Assembly: GCF_000427335.1 (NCBI RefSeq)
Contig: NZ_ATMR01000019.1
Coordinates: forward strand, 1-64,000
Reading direction: 5' to 3'
Source: Winogradskyella psychrotolerans RS-3
GTDB lineage: Bacteria > Bacteroidota > Bacteroidia > Flavobacteriales > Flavobacteriaceae
Length of the DNA: 64,000 bases
A program made the position numbers and the translations under genes. The notes under the pieces were generated by a model. The model saw only the letters and a list, made by a program, of their open reading frames with translations, did no database searches and was not told the origin of the DNA. Shown one piece after another: positions 52,547 through 62,864 of this stretch; position 1 is the stretch's first letter; the number at the start of each line of letters is the position of its first letter.

Positions 52547-53730
52547 TTATACTTTAGAGGAAATCATTGTAGAAAAAACTAATGTTAGAGCAAACAACTC
52601 TCCTCCCATTTGTCTCGTTAAAACGTTCTCTACTGAACAAAAAAGAATTAGAGATAACAGCAAAATAAAAGAATAATAACTTTTGTAATCTAGCTTGAGC
52701 CAAAGCACAAAAAAGATGATAAACATTAAAAACATCAAAACACCAGAGCTTAACAAGAAATTGATAAATTGATTATGAGTATTAAATTTACTTCTTACAA
52801 AAAAATCTTGTTGCTTTTCATCTGCAAAATCTAACCTGTTTACATAGCAGTTTTCTAATTCGTTGTTAATGTTAACGAAGCCGCTCCCTGCAAAATAACT
52901 TTTATTCTGAAAAAAAATATCATTTGCACAGCTCCATATAAAATATCTAGGCTCAAACTTAATCATCTGTTCAAGACTATAGTTAGTATTAGATATGAAA
53001 AAACGCTTTTTTAAACTTGGGTTAATAGAAAACATAACAACGCTAAAAAAGCAAAGTGTAATGATTATCAATCCTGCTTTTTTTCTGTTTTTAGTATAAC
53101 AGAAATAAGCTAAAACTCCTATAATAATTGAAATCAACGAAATTCTTGCGGAAATAATTAATAAAAAGATTAGAAATAATAGGGCTAGAATATAATATAG
53201 AATTTTTGCTTTAGAAACTTGAGTCGCAACATACAAACACATACAAAAGCTTAATACATATACATACCCAATATATGGTCTATCTCCTAACAAAATTGAT
53301 GATACATGATCACCTACTGTCATATTAAACTGCCCTGATAATTTGTAGTGAATAACTAAATTTATAGCAGATATAATAAGTAAAGCTAATGATCCGTAAA
53401 TAAATGAAAGAATTGGAACTAGCTTATTCTTAATTGGTATAGATGAGATTAAAATAAGTACGACTAACCATAAATTATTGACATATTTAAAATCTTCCCA
53501 CCGCTTAAATATAACTAACTGAATCGTTAATAAAAAAATAAAAGGTATAGGGTGTAGAATCTCTTATCTAAAATTTTTTTCCAATTTTGTTTTTGAACTA
53601 CGAAAGGAAATAAAGCGATTAAGACTATTAATATTATATTAGGAATTGCTTCACCTAAATCTGTAAAAGGAACTACAGCACAAAAAAGCGAAAAAACAGT
53701 TAGATAGATATATTCAAGATTCTTTTTCAA
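52547..53730 (-). CDS. O-antigen polymerase/ligase-type membrane protein (Wzy-like), frameshifted
   Basis: Two frames, 53527-53730 (67 residues from TTG, M-K-K-N-L-E-Y-I-Y) and the part ending at 52547, join into a 394-residue protein when one base is added to the A7 run at 53532-53538. The joined protein has ten or more membrane helices and a large periplasmic loop at about 225-310, the layout of Wzy/WaaL proteins, and G-D-R-P-Y-I-G-Y before a helix. It would polymerise or ligate the glycan at the periplasmic face. Its start overlaps the GT2 stop (TTGA). It is the second Wzy-like gene in the locus. Confidence 0.8.
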
Positions 53731-54536
53731 TTTTTATTAATAATTTTTTTTATATAAGTTGTAAAATCTCTCGGTGCTAGTAACAGGATATAATTTCTAA
53801 TTAGACCATAAATAGGATAAAATCCGAAATAAAAATGTGATTTTAAAATACTAATTCTAGCTTTAACTTGCTCTACTCGTCTTGTACTAGAAAGTGAGTT
53901 TGGGTCCACTACGTAATCTAATAAAACCTCAGGCATATTCGCTACTTTAAATTTTTTAATCACATTAAAGAAAAAGGCAAAATCCTCACCATTTCTATGA
54001 TATTTTTCGGGAAACAATCCTACGTCTTTTAAAATATCTACATAGTAAATAACACTTGAATTTACGAAAGTACTATTCAAATGTATCTTTTTAATTATTG
54101 AGTCGTAGGTCGTTGGGTGCTTTAACACAAAAAGTAATTTCCCATTTGTGTCAACCATATTAACAAAAGTCCCTACTAACTTAATTTCGGGATGTTCTCT
54201 AAGGTAAGTGATTTGCTTTGAATACTTATCAGTATGATTTGTATCCCCACAGTCTAATCGTCCTGTAAACTCATAATTCATTTTTAGGATGGCTTCAAGT
54301 CCATGATTAGTAGCCATACCAACTCCCATGTTTTTAGGCAATATTTCTAAAAAGATATCACCTCCTTTATATTTTTCTTTTAAAGAAGCTAAGTTTGGTT
54401 TTTCTATACTACCATCATCAACAATTAAAATATCTACTTCAATTGACTCATTAATAGACAATATAGAGGCATTTAAACCTTCTAAATTATTATAATGACA
54501 TATAAGAATAATTAATTTGTTCTGATTATTTACCAT
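53727..54536 (-). CDS. glycosyltransferase family 2 protein
   Basis: A 269-residue GT-A enzyme with D-I-L-I-V-D-D-G-S, N-M-G-V-G-M-A-T-N-H-G-L and G-R-L-D-C-G-D, where the usual D-x-D is D-C-G-D. It overlaps the genes on both sides by 4 and 7 bases, so all three are translationally linked. It adds one sugar of the repeat unit. Confidence 0.88.
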   Translation of the reverse strand: MVNNQNKLIILICHYNNLEGLNASILSINESIEVDILIVDDGSIEKPNLASLKEKYKGGDIFLEILPKNMGVGMATNHGLEAILKMNYEFTGRLDCGDTNHTDKYSKQITYLREHPEIKLVGTFVNMVDTNGKLLFVLKHPTTYDSIIKKIHLNSTFVNSSVIYYVDILKDVGLFPEKYHRNGEDFAFFFNVIKKFKVANMPEVLLDYVVDPNSLSSTRRVEQVKARISILKSHFYFGFYPIYGLIRNYILLLAPRDFTTYIKKIINKN

Positions 54537-55932
54537 TTTACATTATTTCCTAAATTACCAATTCTCCTTAAACATATAAGCATAGCTAACCCTAGCCAAA
54601 ATATATATATTCTAAATGAATCTATTTGTAGCCACATCAAAAGAGTTCCGAAAAAAACGACATAAAGTGTTATACCAATATAATTATAACCTTCATTAGA
54701 ATTAAGGAATTTATAAGTATAATAAAAGATTAACGATAGAAACATTATAAAAAATATAAAACCAATAATTCCGGTTTCAGCAAGTATCCTTATATAGAGA
54801 TTATACCCAGGAGGAAAGGATTTAACTTCTTCATTTAAATAGTACGCCTTAAATTCATAATTACCTTTTGTGGCCCACTCCGGATATAATTCTTTCGATT
54901 CAAATGCCTGCTGTCCCCAACCTATACCTGTAATTGGATATTTTTTAAAAACCTGAAAATTCGCATACTGTATTCCAAACCTTGATTGATTAGATCTAGC
55001 ATTGTCAGATTTTGTATCTGTAAAATTTAAAGATTCAATTCTTTCATTAATCGTATCATATATAATATCTCCTTTGAGCATTAATACCACAGGGAGAATG
55101 CACACTAAAAGAATGACTATTTTTCTAAAAATATTTCTAAATAGGTAATAATTCTTATATGAAAAATACCCTAAAAATATAAGCTGTAAAAACACAGTTA
55201 CTAAAGCTGTGCGTGATTTAGAAACAACACTTAAAAAAATCACAAGTAAAAAAGGAATAAACCTATACCATTTCTTATTTGTAAGGATATAACTAAATAT
55301 AAAACCTGATATACTTATTACGTATATACCTAAATCTGGAGGCCTCCAAGCTGTAGCATTAACTCTTTTTAATTCAAAATATAAAGTAGGTCTTGTAAAT
55401 GGTAAATAATCAAATAATTGATAAACCCCTATGAGCTGAGTAACGCCCGAATAAATTAGAAACTGAATAAGCCCAACAATAAAAACCACGATAAGACTCC
55501 AGAACATCGTCTTTCTTACAATAAAGAATGTTTTTATCACCCCCAAATTGATACAAACATTATAAAATAAGTAAAACAGCATAAAATATGCGAGTATTAC
55601 AGAAATCAATTGTTTTAGATAACGAACCCAACCAGATGTATACTTAAAATAGTATTCTGATATATTAAAAAAATTAAAAAAGGCAGCAACCACTATAAAA
55701 ATAAAAAATATGAAGAATGCCTGATAAATGGGATGTGTAAATGGTAAGGATATTTTAAACCTCAACAAATCATGAATGAATAATACTATAAACGCTATAA
55801 GAAAAAATATTGGAGCCGAGTCGGAACTATATTCCCCCAAAAAGCTCATAAAACCAGGTACTTCAGAATTAAATGGCAGAAAAAATATTCCTAATAAAAA
55901 ATAAAAATATAGGTTTTTTTTATTAAATCCAT
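54530..55932 (-). CDS. O-antigen polymerase/ligase family protein (Wzy-like), frameshifted near start
   Basis: The frame is continuous from 55849 (439 residues), but ATG at 55932, one base after the flippase stop codon, opens M-D-L-I-K-K-T-Y-I-F-I-F and runs into a stop. Adding one base to the A6 run at 55896-55901 joins it through L-L-G-I-F-F-L-P-F-N-S-E-V-P-G-F to the long frame, giving 467 residues and a first membrane helix that the short form lacks. About eleven helices and a large periplasmic loop with G-I-G-W-G-Q fit the O-antigen ligase/polymerase family. Confidence 0.82.
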
Positions 55933-55933
55933 A

Positions 55934-57185
55934 TTAAAAAATTTTTCTATAATATATATAATTCATCAAATTGGCTGTTATAAAGGCAAATAACAAAGTT
56001 AATACAAACCCCATGTCATTAAACAAAGTAATTAATACAACTCCGAATATAATCATAGAAATCGCTCCAAATAGATGTGAATAAAACAATGGATAAGTAA
56101 CTTCTTTAGCCTTTAAAGCAATCGAAATTGGTTTCGTAGACATCGCAATCAATTGAGCGAACCAAACGATTAAAATATAGGCTATACCTTCACCATATTT
56201 GTCTTGATATAAAAAACAGTACACGATATACATTACAGGAATTGAAACAATATAGATAAGCACTAAGGGTTTGGTATAGCGCTTATAGAAATCTTTCATA
56301 ACAACTGGAATCAAATTTTCAGATTCTAATGCTTTCATGGAAAAGGTAGGTGTCAAAAAATTATCCATTCCTATCAATAAAATTGTAAAAACGCCAAATA
56401 GATTTTGAATAATTCTCAATTTACTTATTGCAAAATCAGATACGCCAAAAGCTTTGCCAAAAAATATAAATACCCTGTGTATAAACCCAAAAAGAAACAG
56501 CACCTGCCAGAATCCATTTGGCATATTTAAAGTGGGTGAAAAATACGGAAGTATAAAAATCCTTATTAAAAATACTTAAAACGGATAATTCTTTTTTAAT
56601 ATCCGTTTTATAATATATAATAATTACAAAAAATAGACTTGCAAGTAAATAAGCAACCCAATAAACTACCAAGATTAGATTTAAACTTAAGGCATCTTTA
56701 TAGACATATATACCACTGAAAAAAACGATATTCATCAGCAATGAACTAACAGGCGCAAACCCCGTAGAAATTACTTTATTTGAAAAAATAAATCTTTTAA
56801 AAATCTCTACTAATGTCAATCCAAAATTCATCAGTAAGAAATTCAATAAAAAAATCTGAGTTACCTGAATTCTTAAAAAGAAAAAAGATATTATTGAAAA
56901 TACGATATTGAAAATTGTGAAACAGATAATATTAACACTCAAATAGTTATATTTTTCACTATCCCATTTCTTAATACCAAAAACCAGTATCGGTGCAGAA
57001 AAAACTGTAGTCAGTATTATATTTATAAGTGTAGAATAACTGTACAGAACTACAAATTCACTAAAAACAGTTTCATTTAAAACTGTTGATAATACGAGAA
57101 CAGAACCAAAGTTCATTAAAGAGGTTAATACTTGGTCAGTTAAAATAAAATATTTATTATTAAAAAAATTACTACGGAAATTCAT
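55934..57185 (-). CDS. Wzx-type polysaccharide flippase, frameshifted
   Basis: Two overlapping frames (56436-57185 and 55934-56524) give a single 416-residue protein if one base is removed from the A6 run at 56459-56464, reading T-Q-G-I-Y-I-F-G-K-A-F-G-V. This is the only case here that needs a deletion. The joined protein has about twelve membrane helices and fits the Wzx family, which flips the lipid-linked repeat unit to the periplasm. It is the first minus-strand gene after the divergent nitroreductase. Confidence 0.8.
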
Positions 57186-57300
57186 GTAATATTATAGTAT
57201 AAACTCTTTTACTAATTGCCGAAAGTAGTTAATAAATGTTGTAGCCGAAAATAATAATGAAAATTGTAGATTTAAAAACTTGAAGCATAAAAAATAATGA

Positions 57301-57308
57301 TACTTTTG
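57301..57308 (+). promoter_or_regulatory. promoter for nitroreductase-pyruvyltransferase pair
   Basis: TACTTTTG is an exact TANNTTTG match with TTG 18 bases upstream (57280-57282) as a -33 candidate. The ATG is at 57341. A weaker minus-strand counterpart (TACTTTCG, 57220-57227) may drive the flippase. Confidence 0.6.
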
Positions 57309-57340
57309 GAGATAATTTAATGTATTAATTTAATAATTAC

Positions 57341-58381
57341 ATGAAATTTTTCATAAAGAAAATTTTTAAAGAAAATAAAAAATCCAAAATTTACCAGATC
57401 AGTTCTTGGGTTTACAAACGCTATTTTCCTTATGTCAATGTTGTAACAAACATGTTTTATGACACCTTTTTTTATTCTAAACACTCAAACGTATTTAAGG
57501 TTAACACATTAAATAAAATTGAAGCTAAAATAATCTTAGACTACCATTCAATAGAAAAAGGACTCTTATTTTCTCAAACAAAATATGGCTTTGCTAAAGA
57601 TAAAATAAAAAGACTTAACAAGTATCTAAAAAACCAAAAAGTACTCACTAATTCTAATAAGTCTCAAATAAGCGTAGCATACAGTGTTATGTGCGAATAT
57701 TACGAACTGCACAAAAAAAACAATTTTGATATCTCTTCTTTTTATGCTGAAGAAGATTATCTTTTCTATAAAAATCATTTAAATAGCGCATACAATAAGA
57801 CCTTTAGTGGAGTTATTGAATATACAAAAAATGATTTTTTTGATCATACTTTTTCTTCATTTGATAAATTTTCAGACTCTAGAAAAAGTGTTAGAAACTT
57901 TACGGGTAATTTAATAGACGACTCTACAATTGAGAAAGCAATAATGCTTTCTAAAAATGCACCTTCTGTATGCAATAGACAACCGTCCAAAGCCTATTAT
58001 TTAAAAGACAAATCAAAAATTGATAAAGTTTTAGAATTACAAGCAGGACTAAATGGTTTTACCCAAAACATTAACCAACTACTTATTATTACCACTGACG
58101 TTAATTATTATTATTCGATTGGAGAACGTTATCAATTTTATATAGACGGAGGAGTTTATCTCATGAACCTCTTATATTCATTACACTTTTATAATATTGC
58201 TGCCTGTCCTGCAAACTGGGCAAAAGAAAAAGACGACGAAAAAAGAATTAAACAAATACTCGATATTAATAGTTCTGAAAAAGTTATATGTTTAATTGCC
58301 ATTGGGGAGGCAGATGAAAACTTTAAAACAACATTATCCAAAAGGAGAGATTTAGATGAAGTTTTAACCATAATCAAATAA
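57341..58381 (+). CDS. nitroreductase-family protein of the polysaccharide locus
   Basis: A 346-residue protein. The N-terminal 180 residues are basic and helical and not recognised. The C-terminal part (about 183-346) is a nitroreductase fold with S-R-K-S-V-R-N-F-T, N-A-P-S-V-C-N-R-Q-P-S and a late I-A-I-G-E-A-D, consistent with FMN binding. Four bases separate it from the pyruvyltransferase gene. Such pairs recur in polysaccharide loci, so it may be a flavin enzyme modifying a sugar or the pyruvyl group, but the reaction is not known. It runs opposite to the rest of the locus. Confidence 0.8.
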   Translation: MKFFIKKIFKENKKSKIYQISSWVYKRYFPYVNVVTNMFYDTFFYSKHSNVFKVNTLNKIEAKIILDYHSIEKGLLFSQTKYGFAKDKIKRLNKYLKNQKVLTNSNKSQISVAYSVMCEYYELHKKNNFDISSFYAEEDYLFYKNHLNSAYNKTFSGVIEYTKNDFFDHTFSSFDKFSDSRKSVRNFTGNLIDDSTIEKAIMLSKNAPSVCNRQPSKAYYLKDKSKIDKVLELQAGLNGFTQNINQLLIITTDVNYYYSIGERYQFYIDGGVYLMNLLYSLHFYNIAACPANWAKEKDDEKRIKQILDINSSEKVICLIAIGEADENFKTTLSKRRDLDEVLTIIK

Positions 58382-58384
58382 TTA

Positions 58385-59493
58385 ATGACAAAATTAAAAA
58401 TTGGAATTTTAACGCTTCCTATAAACAATAATTATGGAGGAATTATTCAATTAGCTGCATTATATAACTTTATTGAGTCCAATGGATTTGAAGCTGTTTG
58501 GATAGATAAGAAACACCCAGAAAGCGTCGTTAAATCTTGGCTAAAAAAGCTTATTGAAATTAATCCATTACATCATATTTACGATCCTAAAAACTTTAAA
58601 ACAATAAAGCTTTTTCGTAAACAAGTATCCCCTTTTTTTAAAGACTATTTAAGTGTAAAAACTAAGACGACTTGCACTTCTGAGCATTTAAAAGAAGTGA
58701 CAAAAGATTTAGATTGTATTATTGTAGGTAGTGATCAAGTTTGGAGGTTAGAATATATAAAAGAGAACTACCCTACTTATTTTTTAGATTTTGTTTCTTC
58801 AAAAACAAAAAAATAGCCTACGCAGCTTCATTTGGAAAGGATTTTTGGGAAGGAAAAACAGAGTCCATTTCAAAAATTCAATCATTAATCCAAACGTTTG
58901 ATTTAGTATCTACTCGAGAGGAAGATGGTTTAAGAATTTGTAAAGAAAGTTTTAACTACGACAAAGCTGTTCATACCCTTGATCCTTCATTTTTACCAGA
59001 TGTAAGCTTCTATGAGAAAATGATTAAAGGCCTCGATTTTTCTCGTAAAATTGAGTTATTCAATTACGTATTAGATGCTTCAGAAAAAAGTGCGTCAATT
59101 GTTGATGAAATTTCTGAACGAATGAATCTAAAAATAGATAAGATTTATTTGAATGCTAATAGCTCATTAAAGAGCTCTAATTTAATAGAAAACTGGTTAG
59201 CTCATTTTTACTACTCAGATTTTATAATTACCGATTCTTTTCACGGTTTAGTATTTTCAATAATTTTTAATAAACAATTTATCATTATAGGGAACAAATC
59301 TCGAGGATTAAGCAGGTTTAATTCACTTTTAAAGTTACTTGATCTAGAAAATAGAATTATTGATATTGACCAATTTAAAACAGAAGATGTCGCTATTTTA
59401 AATGAAAAAATCGATTATTTAGAAGTAAATAAAAAGCTCAATATGCAAAAAGAAATTTCTAAAACTTATCTATTAAATGCAATAAGAGGTTAA
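58385..59493 (+). CDS. polysaccharide pyruvyl transferase family protein, frameshifted
   Basis: Frames 58385-58816 and 58741-59493 join into a 369-residue protein when one A is added to the seven-base run at 58807-58813 (S-S-K-T-K-K-I-A-Y-A-A-S-F-G). The N-terminus I-G-I-L-T-L-P-I-N-N-N-Y-G-G, the V-G-S-D-Q-V-W motif and the C-terminal I-T-D-S-F-H-G-L-V-F-S-I are diagnostic of the family, which adds ketal-linked pyruvate to sugars. It is co-transcribed with the nitroreductase-like gene. Confidence 0.87.
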
Positions 59494-59515
59494 AAGTTAG
59501 TCTTAAAATTAAATT

Positions 59516-60382
59516 TTAAGATTCACTTTTAATACAATTGACCATAGCGATTGCTAAGCTAGATTTCCAATTTGGTATTTTAGAATCTAAAATTTGGCTT
59601 ATCTTTTCGGTATTCATTATACTATACTTTGGTCGTACAGCTGGTGTTGGGTAATCTTTAGTTTCAATTTTATTAAGTTTTATTGAGCTATTACTTAAAC
59701 TAAATATTTCTTTTGCAAAATCGTACCAACTAACCACACCTTCGTTACTGTAATGATAAATGCCGTAACTTGTATTTCTAGACGCAATAATTTGTAAGGT
59801 AGCATCGGCTAAATCCATAGCATATGTTGGACTTCCTATTTGGTCACCTACTACGCCTATTTCATCACGTTCATTAGCTAACCTTAACATAGTTTTTAAA
59901 AAATTATGACCATATTCCGAGTACAACCACGACGTTCTAATTATAAAATACCTTTGTAATGTTTTAGCGATAACCTGTTCTCCAGCCAATTTCGTTTTTC
60001 CATAAACACCTAATGGATTAGTAATATCATCCTCTAAGTAAGGTGCTGTCCTTTCACCATCAAACACAAAGTCTGTAGAAATATGAATTAAAATGACCTC
60101 AAACTTTTTACAAGCTTCAGCTATATTTTGAGCACCTAAGTGATTGACCTTATCTGCTAATTCTGTTGCTTCTTCAGCTTTATCTACAGCCGTGTAAGCC
60201 GCACAATTAATACAATAATCAAAGGAATGTGCACTAAACACGTCTTCCACTTTAACTTTGTTAGTTATATCTAAATCAGATGACGATTTAAAAACAAATT
60301 GAATATTAGGATGTTTAACCACCAAACTTTGAAAGCATTGCCCTAATTGACCGTCTTTCGCAGTCACAAGTACATGAATCAT
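59516..60382 (-). CDS. rfbD: dTDP-4-dehydrorhamnose reductase
   Basis: A 288-residue SDR-fold enzyme for the last step of dTDP-L-rhamnose synthesis. It shows the N-terminal G-Q-L-G-Q-C cofactor loop, N-C-A-A-Y-T-A-V-D-K-A-E, S-T-D-F-V-F-D-G, the catalytic Y-G-K-T-K and T-S-W-L-Y-S-E-Y-G. It overlaps rfbC by 4 bases (ATGA). The 3' end lies 23 bases from the convergent pyruvyltransferase gene. Confidence 0.95.
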   Translation of the reverse strand: MIHVLVTAKDGQLGQCFQSLVVKHPNIQFVFKSSSDLDITNKVKVEDVFSAHSFDYCINCAAYTAVDKAEEATELADKVNHLGAQNIAEACKKFEVILIHISTDFVFDGERTAPYLEDDITNPLGVYGKTKLAGEQVIAKTLQRYFIIRTSWLYSEYGHNFLKTMLRLANERDEIGVVGDQIGSPTYAMDLADATLQIIASRNTSYGIYHYSNEGVVSWYDFAKEIFSLSNSSIKLNKIETKDYPTPAVRPKYSIMNTEKISQILDSKIPNWKSSLAIAMVNCIKSES

Positions 60383-60924
60383 AATTTAGCGTCTTTTAAG
60401 GTAGGTAATGTGAGGTCTTTTTCTGACAGTATAAAATCTGTACTAGGCAGTTGCCAATTAATGTTTAAATCTTCATCGTTATATATGATGCCAGCTTCTG
60501 ATGCTTTATTGTAATAATTATCACATTTATAACTAAAAATGGTTTCATCTTCTAAAACAATAAAACCATGCCCAAAACCTTTCGGTACAAATAATTGAGT
60601 TTTATTACTTTCCGAGAGCTCAATGGAAACATGTTCCCCAAATGTTTTGGAGCCTTCTCTAAGATCTACCACAATATCTAGTACAGCACCTTTCACAACT
60701 CTTACTAACTTGGCTTGCGCATACTCGCCTAATTGATAATGCAGGCCTCTAAGCACTCCTTTTGAAGATTTCGACTCATTATCTTGAACAAAATTAATAT
60801 CCAAGCCTAGTGCCTTATTAAGAGCTTTTTGGTTGTAGTTTTCAACAAAATAACCGCGTTTATCGGAGAACACTTGAGGTTCTATTATAAAACAGCCTTT
60901 TAATTTAGTTTCTTTTACAATCAT
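60379..60924 (-). CDS. rfbC: dTDP-4-dehydrorhamnose 3,5-epimerase
   Basis: A 181-residue cupin-type epimerase. It shows F-S-D-K-R-G-Y-F, G-V-L-R-G-L-H-Y-Q with the catalytic His, V-V-D-L-R-E-G-S and F-G-H-G-F-I-V-L. Length is normal. It is placed between rfbA and rfbD with 1-base and overlapping junctions. Confidence 0.96.
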   Translation of the reverse strand: MIVKETKLKGCFIIEPQVFSDKRGYFVENYNQKALNKALGLDINFVQDNESKSSKGVLRGLHYQLGEYAQAKLVRVVKGAVLDIVVDLREGSKTFGEHVSIELSESNKTQLFVPKGFGHGFIVLEDETIFSYKCDNYYNKASEAGIIYNDEDLNINWQLPSTDFILSEKDLTLPTLKDAKL

Positions 60925-60925
60925 T

Positions 60926-61789
60926 TTATTCCAATACTAAGCTTAATAAATGTTTACCATAACCGCTTTTAGTTAATGGCTTTACTATTTTTATAAATTG
61001 TTTCTTATCGATATAACCCATTCTATATGCAGCTTCTTCTAACGAACCAATTTTTAATCCTTGACGCTCTTCTATAACTTGAACAAATTGTGAAGCTTGC
61101 ATTAACGATTTAAAAGTACCCGTATCTAACCAAGCCGTCCCTTTATCTAGTACGCTAACTTTTAACTTCCCTTGATTGAGATAATGCTTATTTACATCTG
61201 TAATCTCTAGCTCTCCGCGTTTACTTGGTTTAATGTTTTTTGCTATTTCAACCACTGAATTATCGTAAAAATAAATACCAGGAACCGCATAATTCGATTT
61301 TGGTTTTTTCGGTTTCTCTTCAATAGAAACAGCAACGTCATTTTCATCAAACTCTACAACACCATAGCGCTCTGGATCATGAACATGATAAGCGTAAATA
61401 ATTCCTCCATCGGGATCATTATTTTGTTGCAACAGATCAGCTAAACCTGTTCCGTAAAAAATATTGTCACCAAGAATCAGTGCAACTTTATCATCACCAA
61501 TAAACTCTTCACCAATAATAAAGGCTTCTGCGAGTCCATTTGGAGATTCTTGCACGGCATACTCAAAATTACAGCCATACGATTTTCCATCGCCTAAAAG
61601 CTTTTTAAATAAAGGCAAGTCTTGAGGTGTTGAAATAATTAAGATATCATTAATACCAGACCACATCAACGTAGAAATAGGGTAATAAATCATCGGTTTA
61701 TCGTAAATAGGCATCAATTGCTTACTTACGGCTAAGGTTAATGGATGTAACCTTGTACCAGATCCTCCTGCTAAAACGATTCCTTTCAT
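60926..61789 (-). CDS. rfbA: glucose-1-phosphate thymidylyltransferase
   Basis: A 287-residue enzyme that makes dTDP-glucose, the first step of the rhamnose pathway. It shows [33 protein letters not shown], and W-L-D-T-G-T. This is the short form without beta-helix, distinct from the 339-residue nucleotidyltransferase at 19.4-20.4 kb. Confidence 0.97.
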   Translation of the reverse strand: MKGIVLAGGSGTRLHPLTLAVSKQLMPIYDKPMIYYPISTLMWSGINDILIISTPQDLPLFKKLLGDGKSYGCNFEYAVQESPNGLAEAFIIGEEFIGDDKVALILGDNIFYGTGLADLLQQNNDPDGGIIYAYHVHDPERYGVVEFDENDVAVSIEEKPKKPKSNYAVPGIYFYDNSVVEIAKNIKPSKRGELEITDVNKHYLNQGKLKVSVLDKGTAWLDTGTFKSLMQASQFVQVIEERQGLKIGSLEEAAYRMGYIDKKQFIKIVKPLTKSGYGKHLLSLVLE

Positions 61790-61847
61790 GTTAAGAATTT
61801 TTTAATTGAGCTAAGCTGAATTTAAACGGCATATAGAGTTCTCATTA

Positions 61848-62864
61848 CTATTTATACTTCCTTAAATACCACTCTATGGTTTTAATAATTCCTGTTTCAA
61901 AGTTTTCATCTGCTTTCCATTCCAATTCATTTTCAATCTTAGAAGCATCAATGGCATATCTAAAATCATGTCCTGGTCGGTCTGTTACAAAAGAAATTTG
62001 CTCAGAATATGAATTATCCTTTGGTATTAAGTCATCTAAAATATCACAAATTTTATGTACTATATATAAATTGTCGCGTTCGTTATTTCCGCCTATATTG
62101 TAAGTTTCACCTGCTTTACCGTTTTGAAAAGCCAAGTTAATACCTTTACAATGGTCTTCAACATACAACCAATCTCTAATGTTTTTACCATCACCATAAA
62201 TTGGTATAGGTTCATTATTTAAAGCTTTTCTAATAATAGTAGGAATTAGTTTTTCGTCGTGCTGTTTAGGCCCATAATTATTACTACAATTGGTGGTAAC
62301 CACATTCATTCCATAGGTATGAAAATAACTCCTTACAATAAAATCAGAAGATGCTTTTGAAGCACTGTAAGGGCTATTAGGTGCATAAGGAGTTTCTTCT
62401 GTAAACAATCCTGTATCTCCTAATGTGCCGTATACTTCATCTGTAGATATGTGATGAAATCTATTATTCTCACAACTTTCTTTAAAAGCAAAAGGAGAAT
62501 CCATCCAATGATTCTTAGCTATATTTAGTAAATTAAATGTCCCATAAACATTAGTGTTAATAAAGGCATCTGGATGCTTAATGGAGTTATCAACATGCGA
62601 TTCTGCAGCAAAGTGAATAACGTCAGAAAAATTATAGGTTTCAAATAGCTCACCTATAAGTTCAGTATCGCAAATATCCCCTTTAATAAATGTGTAATTA
62701 GCATTGTTCTCAAGTTCCGTTAAATTAGAAAGCTCACCTGCATAAGTGAGCTTATCTAAATTAACGACTTTAATATTCTTATACTTTTCTAAAAAATAGA
62801 CAATAAAATTAGAACCGATAAAACCTGCTCCACCTGTAACTAGTATCGATTTGGTTTTACTCAT
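61848..62864 (-). CDS. rfbB: dTDP-glucose 4,6-dehydratase
   Basis: A 338-residue NAD-dependent SDR enzyme. It shows V-T-G-G-A-G-F-I-G-S-N, A-A-E-S-H-V-D-N-S, S-T-D-E-V-Y-G, the catalytic Y-S-A-S-K and R-D-W-L-Y-V-E-D-H. It overlaps the upstream chain-length protein by 8 bases and is 58 bases from rfbA. Confidence 0.97.
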   Translation of the reverse strand: MSKTKSILVTGGAGFIGSNFIVYFLEKYKNIKVVNLDKLTYAGELSNLTELENNANYTFIKGDICDTELIGELFETYNFSDVIHFAAESHVDNSIKHPDAFINTNVYGTFNLLNIAKNHWMDSPFAFKESCENNRFHHISTDEVYGTLGDTGLFTEETPYAPNSPYSASKASSDFIVRSYFHTYGMNVVTTNCSNNYGPKQHDEKLIPTIIRKALNNEPIPIYGDGKNIRDWLYVEDHCKGINLAFQNGKAGETYNIGGNNERDNLYIVHKICDILDDLIPKDNSYSEQISFVTDRPGHDFRYAIDASKIENELEWKADENFETGIIKTIEWYLRKYK

